NCBI RefSeq assembly: GCF_900184735.1
Contig: NZ_LT855388.1
Location: 1 to 64,000, forward strand
Source of the DNA: Paucisalibacillus globulus
Lineage (GTDB): Bacteria; Bacillota; Bacilli; Bacillales; Amphibacillaceae
Length of the DNA stretch: 64,000 nucleotides
Direction of reading: 5' to 3'
Shown: piece after piece, positions 58,938-64,000 of the stretch
Numbering within the stretch: the first letter of the stretch is position 1
How the letters are laid out: each line of letters opens with the position of its first letter
Program-made: the position numbers and the translations under genes
Notes under the pieces: generated by a model
The model's database searches: none
Told to the model about the DNA's origin: nothing
The model's input: only the letters and a program-made list of their open reading frames with translations

Positions 58938-60671
58938 ATGAAAGAAAAAGATAATGGCCTCAAACCCTTTATAACCCTGATGTTATCAACTAAAATTCCC
59001 AAATTAGCACTAACTATCGGATTGATTGGGAGTATTATTACCATGCTTGTTGGGCTATCAATCCCACTTTTAACAAGAGAACTGGTAGATGGTTTCTCTG
59101 TTGAATCATTAAGCACTACACTTGTAGTCGTAATATTTGTCGTGTTCATCCTTCAAGCAGTGGTAGACGGGGTTTCTACCTATTTATTATCCGTTGTAGG
59201 ACAAAAGATTGTCGCAAGGTTACGTGAAATGATGTGGTTTAAATTAATTCGATTACCAGTAAGTTATTTTGATAAACAACCTAGTGGTGAATCGGTCAGT
59301 CGCGTTGTGAATGATACAGGAATTGTGAAAAATTTAATTTCACAGCAATTCCCTCAGTTTATTACAGGATTAATTACTATTATTGGAGCAATTGTAATAT
59401 TACTGATTATGGACTGGAAAATGACCTTATTAATGCTTATTGCAGTGCCAGTTACTTTTATTATCATGATGCCACTAGGGAGTAAAATGGCCAAGATTTC
59501 AAAAGGGTTACAAGATGAAACGGCCACATTTACTGGAGAGATTCAACAGACATTGAGTGAGGCTAGGCTCATGAAAGCTTCAACCGCTGAGGAAGTGGAA
59601 AAGACTAAAGGAATGAAAGGTATAGTAAAGCTATATGATTTTGGACTAAAAGAAGCTCGTATTTTCGCACTAATTGGCCCCTTTATGTATACGGTCATGA
59701 TGTTTGTCATAGTAGTAATCATTGGCTATGGTGGAATACGTGTTGCGGAAGGTACCATGTCAACAGGATCATTGGTCGCTTTTTTACTTTATTTGTTCCA
59801 AATTATCTATCCCGTAACATCCTTTGCGATGTTTTTCACGGAGTTACAAAAAGCAAAAGGTGCGACAGAGCGAATTATTGAGATCTTAGAAGTTCCCGAA
59901 GAAGCGGGACAAGAAGGATTGGAGAAGGATATTACGAATCAACCAATCCGTGTTTCCAATGTATCATTCGCTTATGAAGAAGGTGAAGCGGTACTTGAGA
60001 ATGTTTCCTTTGAAGCTCGTCCTGGGGAAATGATTGCTTTTGCAGGACCAAGTGGTGGTGGGAAAACCACCATGTTCGGTTTATTAGAACGATATTATGA
60101 ACCAACTTCAGGAGAGATACGAGTTGGTGATATCCCAATTGGCCAGCTATCTATGAATTCTTGGCGCAGTCAAATAGGTTATGTATCCCAGGAAAGTGCC
60201 ATGATGGCGGGGACAATACGGGAGAATTTAACATATGGGTTACCTAATTCCGATAGTGTACCAGATGACCAACTATGGGAAGTGGCTAGAATGGCCTATG
60301 CTGATGAATTTATAAAAGGATTTGAAAAAGGATTGGATACAGAAGTAGGCGAACGTGGTGTGAAATTGTCAGGAGGGCAAAGACAACGAATTAGTATCGC
60401 GCGAGCTTTTCTACGAGATCCAAAAATCCTTATGATGGACGAAGCTACAGCAAGCCTTGATAGCCAATCGGAAGGAATTGTACAAAAGGCTCTTTCTAGA
60501 TTGATGGAAGGGCGTACCACATTTGTTATTGCACACAGATTATCCACAATTGTTGATGCAGATAAGATTATTTTTATTGAGAAAGGGAAGGTAACAGGTG
60601 CTGGAACGCATCAGGAATTAATTGAAACCCATGATCTGTATCGGGAATTTGCAGAACAACAATTGACATAG
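58938..60671 (+). CDS. bmrA: BmrA-like multidrug ABC exporter
   Basis: A 577-residue half-transporter: six transmembrane helices (residues about 20-310) fused to an ATPase domain. Walker A G-P-S-G-G-G-K-T-T near residue 373, signature L-S-G-G-Q-R-Q-R near residue 478, Walker B I-L-M-M-D-E-A near residue 498 and the H-loop A-H-R-L near residue 534. It acts as a homodimer, pumping hydrophobic drugs; BmrA of B. subtilis and LmrA are the nearest families. GAAGGTG precedes the ATG. A leader-peptide attenuator and a GC-rich element lie upstream. Confidence 0.92.
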   Translation: MKEKDNGLKPFITLMLSTKIPKLALTIGLIGSIITMLVGLSIPLLTRELVDGFSVESLSTTLVVVIFVVFILQAVVDGVSTYLLSVVGQKIVARLREMMWFKLIRLPVSYFDKQPSGESVSRVVNDTGIVKNLISQQFPQFITGLITIIGAIVILLIMDWKMTLLMLIAVPVTFIIMMPLGSKMAKISKGLQDETATFTGEIQQTLSEARLMKASTAEEVEKTKGMKGIVKLYDFGLKEARIFALIGPFMYTVMMFVIVVIIGYGGIRVAEGTMSTGSLVAFLLYLFQIIYPVTSFAMFFTELQKAKGATERIIEILEVPEEAGQEGLEKDITNQPIRVSNVSFAYEEGEAVLENVSFEARPGEMIAFAGPSGGGKTTMFGLLERYYEPTSGEIRVGDIPIGQLSMNSWRSQIGYVSQESAMMAGTIRENLTYGLPNSDSVPDDQLWEVARMAYADEFIKGFEKGLDTEVGERGVKLSGGQRQRISIARAFLRDPKILMMDEATASLDSQSEGIVQKALSRLMEGRTTFVIAHRLSTIVDADKIIFIEKGKVTGAGTHQELIETHDLYREFAEQQLT

Positions 60672-60743
60672 GAAAAAATTGAGGCTGGGACGCCTAGAAC
60701 GTTAGGCATTGCTTGTCGATGTTAAATATCTAAATGTATCCGA

Positions 60744-60778
60744 ATCCATAGTCTATAAAGGCTATGGATTTTATTACT
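60744..60778 (+). terminator. terminator after bmrA
   Basis: ATCCATAG pairs with CTATGGAT around TCTATAAAGG, followed by TTTATTA. A smaller perfect hairpin GCCTA/TAGGC lies at 60691-60706. Confidence 0.75.
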
Positions 60779-60863
60779 TTGGGGTAACAAACATGGTAGA
60801 ATAAGTACCGGAATCCTATTATATAATGAATAAACAACATGTTTTTACTGAAAGGAAAATTAT

Positions 60864-61982
60864 ATGAAAATAATTGAACGAAAACCAATGTCACCAAAGT
60901 ATGACCCGTGGGAAGCGTACTTAGATGTAGAAGAACATGGGAAAATGATGTTATCCAATGTAGAATTTACGACAACCTATATGTGCAATATGCGTTGTGC
61001 TCATTGTGCAGTAGGATATATGTTACAGGCTATGGACCCGGATGCATTCCCTATTGAACTATTAATTCAACGATTAGAGGAGATTCCTCATTTACGAACA
61101 ATGAGCATAACTGGTGGGGAACCGATGATGAATAAAAAGTCGGTTCGTAATTATGTTGTCCCACTGCTAAAATATGCTCATGAGCGCGGATGTAGGACCC
61201 AGATAAATTCCAATCTAACCTTACCATTTGAACGGTATGAGGAAATCATTCCATATTTAGACGTATTACATATTTCGCATAACTGGGGTACAGAGGAAGA
61301 ATTTGCGGAAACTGGTTTTGCTCATATGGAACGAAAACCGACTGAGGAAAATCGGAAAAAATATTTTGCTAGAATGGTGGAAAATGCTCAAAAGCTTTCT
61401 AAGCAAGGTGTTATGGTATCTGCAGAAACAATGTTAAATAAAAGGACATTTCCATACCTAGAAAAAATTCATGATCATGTCTTAGAAATGGGATGTGCGC
61501 GTCACGAAATTCACCCCATGTATCCTGTTGATTTTGCTAGTAAACTAGAAACCCTATCCTTGGATGAAATGCGTGAAGGAATTACTAGGCTTCTTGATCA
61601 CCGTAACGAAAATGTTTGGATGTTATTTGGCACATTACCTTTTTATGCTTGTAGTTCAAACGCGGAGGAATTAGCTTTATTAAAGCGCTTGTATAAGGAA
61701 AAGAATGTCACTCTAAGAAATGATCCTGATGGAAGATCACGTTTAAATGTCAATATATTTACTGGGGACATCATCGTAACGGACTTCGGTGATGAGGAAC
61801 CATCATTAGGTAATATTAAGGATACCAGACTGGAAGATGCATATAGTAACTGGATGGAATCAAAGACTGCCAAAAGTCTAAACTGTCATTGTCCTGCAGT
61901 GAAATGCTTGGGTCCAAACTTGTTAGTGAAAAATGCATATTATCGAAATGTTGATTTTCAAAATAGAAGATCTAATTTATAG
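60864..61982 (+). CDS. yfkAB: radical SAM/CxCxxxxC motif protein YfkAB
   Basis: A 372-residue radical SAM enzyme. The cluster-binding C-x3-C-x2-C is at Cys41, Cys45 and Cys48 (C-N-M-R-C-A-H-C), followed by T-G-G-E-P-M. The C terminus carries the family-specific C-H-C-P-A-V-K-C, which gives YfkAB its name. The reaction is unknown. It is a single protein here; the B. subtilis gene was once split into yfkA and yfkB by annotation. AAAGGAAAA is upstream of the ATG. Own terminator. Confidence 0.92.
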   Translation: MKIIERKPMSPKYDPWEAYLDVEEHGKMMLSNVEFTTTYMCNMRCAHCAVGYMLQAMDPDAFPIELLIQRLEEIPHLRTMSITGGEPMMNKKSVRNYVVPLLKYAHERGCRTQINSNLTLPFERYEEIIPYLDVLHISHNWGTEEEFAETGFAHMERKPTEENRKKYFARMVENAQKLSKQGVMVSAETMLNKRTFPYLEKIHDHVLEMGCARHEIHPMYPVDFASKLETLSLDEMREGITRLLDHRNENVWMLFGTLPFYACSSNAEELALLKRLYKEKNVTLRNDPDGRSRLNVNIFTGDIIVTDFGDEEPSLGNIKDTRLEDAYSNWMESKTAKSLNCHCPAVKCLGPNLLVKNAYYRNVDFQNRRSNL

Positions 61983-61991
61983 TAATTAATG

Positions 61992-62030
61992 TAAAGCTGT
62001 GAAGGTAATAATACCTGTACAGCTTTTTAT
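61992..62030 (+). terminator. terminator of yfkAB
   Basis: AAAGCTGT(G)AAGGTA pairs with TACC(TG)TACAGCTTT around ATAA, followed by TTATT. Confidence 0.8.
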
Positions 62031-62193
62031 TCTGGATACAAATAAAACAATTACCATCATAGTTGGTATCTTATTAAGAATAGCTTAGGAAGAAGGAAAG
62101 AATAGGTGCATAAGATAAATAAGTGATAAATGAAACTGAAACAGAAATAAAAGCGTATAAATTTATATACAACAAAATTAAAGGAAGAATGCT

Positions 62194-62919
62194 ATGAAAG
62201 AATATGAAATAAAAGTCTATGATGAAATTCAAGAATGGCGAACAAAAATTATGAAACGATCTGGAATGGTAAATCGATTAGCTAAAAAAGCTCAAAATAA
62301 AATCAATGGTATGATACCTGAAAAGGCACATCAAATCATTACGGAAAGCATTAAGCAGATGGTAAAAGCTACTTTAGTAGGCTCTAACATAACAACCAAA
62401 AAAGTAATTGCAACAGAAACAAGTCTTTATGATCGAGACGAACTTGCAAAAGAAAAATTATCGACATATCGAAAGACTGCGACAGTAGAGGGTGCAGGTA
62501 CCGGAGCAGGTGGAATTTTTCTTGGGTTAGCTGACTTTCCATTATTAATGTCAATAAAGATGAAGTTTCTATTTGAAGCGGCTGCAATTTATGGTTTCGA
62601 TACGGAAGAATATGAAGAACGTCTATTTATACTTCATATTTTTCAGCTCGCCTTTTCTAGTGATGAGAAGCAGCGAGAAACCTTATTCATAATAGAAAAC
62701 TGGGAAGAACAAAAAGAGAAACTTATCGACATGGACTGGCGAGTTTTCCAACAAGAATATCGTGATTATATTGATTTTGTGAAAATGCTACAACTATTAC
62801 CAGGGATTGGTGCAGTTGTTGGAGCTTATGCTAACTATAATCTTCTCGATCATTTAGGGGAAACAGCAATGAATGCTTATCGATTAAGGCTTTTGGCTGC
62901 GCCACCTAAAGATTATTAG
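62194..62919 (+). CDS. EcsC family protein
   Basis: A 241-residue protein of the EcsC family (named after the third gene of the Bacillus ecs operon). It has a Gly/Ala-rich amphipathic stretch (G-A-G-T-G-A-G-G-I-F-L-G-L-A-D) near residue 98 and a second near residue 207 (L-P-G-I-G-A-V-V-G-A-Y), both plausible membrane-associating helices. Function unknown. AAGGAAGAATG lies upstream of the ATG. It is not next to ecsAB here. Confidence 0.85.
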   Translation: MKEYEIKVYDEIQEWRTKIMKRSGMVNRLAKKAQNKINGMIPEKAHQIITESIKQMVKATLVGSNITTKKVIATETSLYDRDELAKEKLSTYRKTATVEGAGTGAGGIFLGLADFPLLMSIKMKFLFEAAAIYGFDTEEYEERLFILHIFQLAFSSDEKQRETLFIIENWEEQKEKLIDMDWRVFQQEYRDYIDFVKMLQLLPGIGAVVGAYANYNLLDHLGETAMNAYRLRLLAAPPKDY

Positions 62920-63031
62920 TAAATCTGGGTATGATATCCTGAAAAAGTTATATGAAAACGATTCCCTAATCACCAAAATATTACAATTAAATAAAACAAT
63001 TAAAAAAATCTAAAAATTTAACCAAAATGTG

Positions 63032-63060
63032 TTGCTTTTGGACGGAAATCATAGTATGAT
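63032..63060 (+). promoter_or_regulatory. promoter of brnQ
   Basis: TTGCTT, a 17-bp spacer and TATGAT, about 80 nt upstream of the brnQ start. No T-box leader and no clear CodY box were found in the 218-nt gap. Confidence 0.6.
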
Positions 63061-63138
63061 GATTTTCATAACTTAAGTAATATATTGCATATCACGATTT
63101 CAGATAATTTTGAAACTATACATCGAGGAGAGAGATAA

Positions 63139-64000
63139 ATGAACGGAAAACTTTCATTCACATCGCAATTAGCGATTGGAGTCATGTTATTTGCACTATT
63201 TTTTGGAGCTGGAAATTTAATCTTCCCAGCACAGCTTGGACAAGCTGCAGGGACCAATTTATGGCCTGCGGTACTTGGATTCTTAATTACAGGAGTAGGG
63301 TTACCGTTTCTGGGAGTTTTTGCAATGGGGTTCTCTGGAAGTAAGGATTTACAGGACCTTTCTAGTAGAATTCATCCCGCCTATGCGGTATTCTTTACAT
63401 CATTACTATATTTAACAATTGGACCATTTTTCGCGGCTCCAAGAACAGGTGCAGTAGCATTTGATATCGCAATTGCGCCTCATTTAGGGGGAGGATCTAC
63501 ACAAATAGCAATACTAATTTTTACCGTTATATTCTTTGCTATCTCACTCTGGTTTTCATTAAATCCAGCAAAAATTGTTGATAACGTTGGAAAATTGCTA
63601 GCTCCAGGAATTGTAGTATTACTTTCGGTATTACTTGTACTAGTAGTATTTAAACCTATGGGTGATGCACAAGGACCTCTAAACTCTTATCAGAGTAATG
63701 CTTTCGTGACCGGGTTTTTAGAAGGATATAATACAATGGATGCTCTGGCATCACTCGTATTCGGTATTATTGTTATCAAGGCAATTCGTGCACTAGGAGT
63801 TACATCTAAAAAGGAAATTCTAGCTACTACTGCTAGAACTGGTGTTATCGCTATTGCTCTCTTAGGATTAATTTATGTTGGGATTGCTTATTTAGGATCA
63901 GTAAGTGTTGAGGCATTTGGAGTGTTTGATACTGGTGGCGCTGTTCTAAGTAGTGCAGCTGATTATTACTTTGGTATATTAGGCGCTGTTTTATTAGGAG
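63139..64000 (+). CDS. brnQ: branched-chain amino-acid transport carrier BrnQ (3' end beyond the window)
   Basis: The first 287 codons of a secondary transporter for leucine, isoleucine and valine. Recognisable by F-F-G-A-G-N-L-I-F-P near residue 21, G-P-F-F-A-A-P-R-T near residue 95, G-Y-N-T-M-D-A-L-A near residue 200 and many hydrophobic helices. Full-length members have about 440 residues and twelve helices; the rest lies beyond the window. GAGGAGAG precedes ATG 63139. Expected to be a sodium- or proton-coupled symporter. Confidence 0.92.
   Translation, partial: MNGKLSFTSQLAIGVMLFALFFGAGNLIFPAQLGQAAGTNLWPAVLGFLITGVGLPFLGVFAMGFSGSKDLQDLSSRIHPAYAVFFTSLLYLTIGPFFAAPRTGAVAFDIAIAPHLGGGSTQIAILIFTVIFFAISLWFSLNPAKIVDNVGKLLAPGIVVLLSVLLVLVVFKPMGDAQGPLNSYQSNAFVTGFLEGYNTMDALASLVFGIIVIKAIRALGVTSKKEILATTARTGVIAIALLGLIYVGIAYLGSVSVEAFGVFDTGGAVLSSAADYYFGILGAVLLG

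Noticed and set aside
62920..63138. T-box or CodY-controlled leader for brnQ
   Set aside because: No T-box sequence, specifier hairpin or terminator was found, and no convincing AATTTTCWGAAAATT match; only a plain promoter is visible.

Overview
This window is a low-GC Firmicute chromosome segment, most probably from a halotolerant, spore-forming Bacillaceae member (Oceanobacillus/Virgibacillus-like). The grounds are the gene order arginase - sigW - rsiW - cdaA - cdaR - glmM - glmS ribozyme - glmS, strong GGAGG ribosome binding sites, frequent TTG/GTG starts, and Bacillus-type regulators (FapR, SigW, CsoR and CadC sites, a Spo0E-like peptide). The genus is inference; no database was searched.

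Layout. 1-600: end of an rRNA operon (23S 3' end, 5S) with tRNA-Asn and tRNA-Thr. 700-3300: a GC-rich inverted-repeat element, a YciI-like gene, a YwaF-type membrane protein and fabI with a FapR box. 3450-4360: a tRNA cluster (Glu, Val, Thr, Tyr, Gln, Lys) scarred by an exact 92-bp tandem duplication that makes a chimeric Thr/Val pseudo-tRNA. 4500-8900: a compact mevalonate-pathway operon (class II HMG-CoA reductase, mevalonate kinase, diphosphomevalonate decarboxylase, phosphomevalonate kinase). 9000-19930: arginase, an unlisted Spo0E-like peptide, sigW-rsiW with a textbook autoregulatory SigW promoter, cdaA-cdaR-glmM (c-di-AMP and amino-sugar synthesis), a 52-bp tandem-repeat array, an S9 peptidase, and the glmS ribozyme with glmS.

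19930-26530 is an accessory region: scattered transposon ends with 20-bp sub-terminal repeats but no transposase, decayed gene fragments, orphan secreted or membrane proteins, and an apparently complete class C group II intron sitting directly behind a transcription terminator. 26540-36400 is mixed housekeeping: a LysM/NlpC cell-wall hydrolase, a diguanylate cyclase, VOC, Nudix, HAD and cupin proteins, a C45-type hydrolase, an amino-acid ABC transporter and YugN.

36500-47330 is a metal-homeostasis block. A short sulfite-reductase-fold protein and csoR-copA-copZ share CsoR-type operators. Further on, a CzcO-like flavoprotein diverges from cadC-cadA across a perfect CadC-like palindrome. 47300-52000 holds a stand-alone MurE-like ligase without the usual DNPR motif, a MarR regulator and a ribA-ribD-HAD phosphatase operon. 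52100-60700 holds two PadR modules (PadR-DUF2812; PadR-DUF1700-DUF4097), a TetR-controlled ABC exporter, and a BmrA-like multidrug exporter preceded by a probable leader peptide and attenuator, into which a second copy of the GC-rich element has inserted. The window ends with yfkAB, an EcsC-family gene and the start of brnQ.

The least conventional signals are the 92-bp tRNA duplication, the leader-peptide attenuator upstream of bmrA, the copper-regulated sulfite-reductase-like protein with an altered cysteine pattern, the two-copy MITE-like element, and the two hairpin tandem-repeat arrays with 51-52 bp periods.
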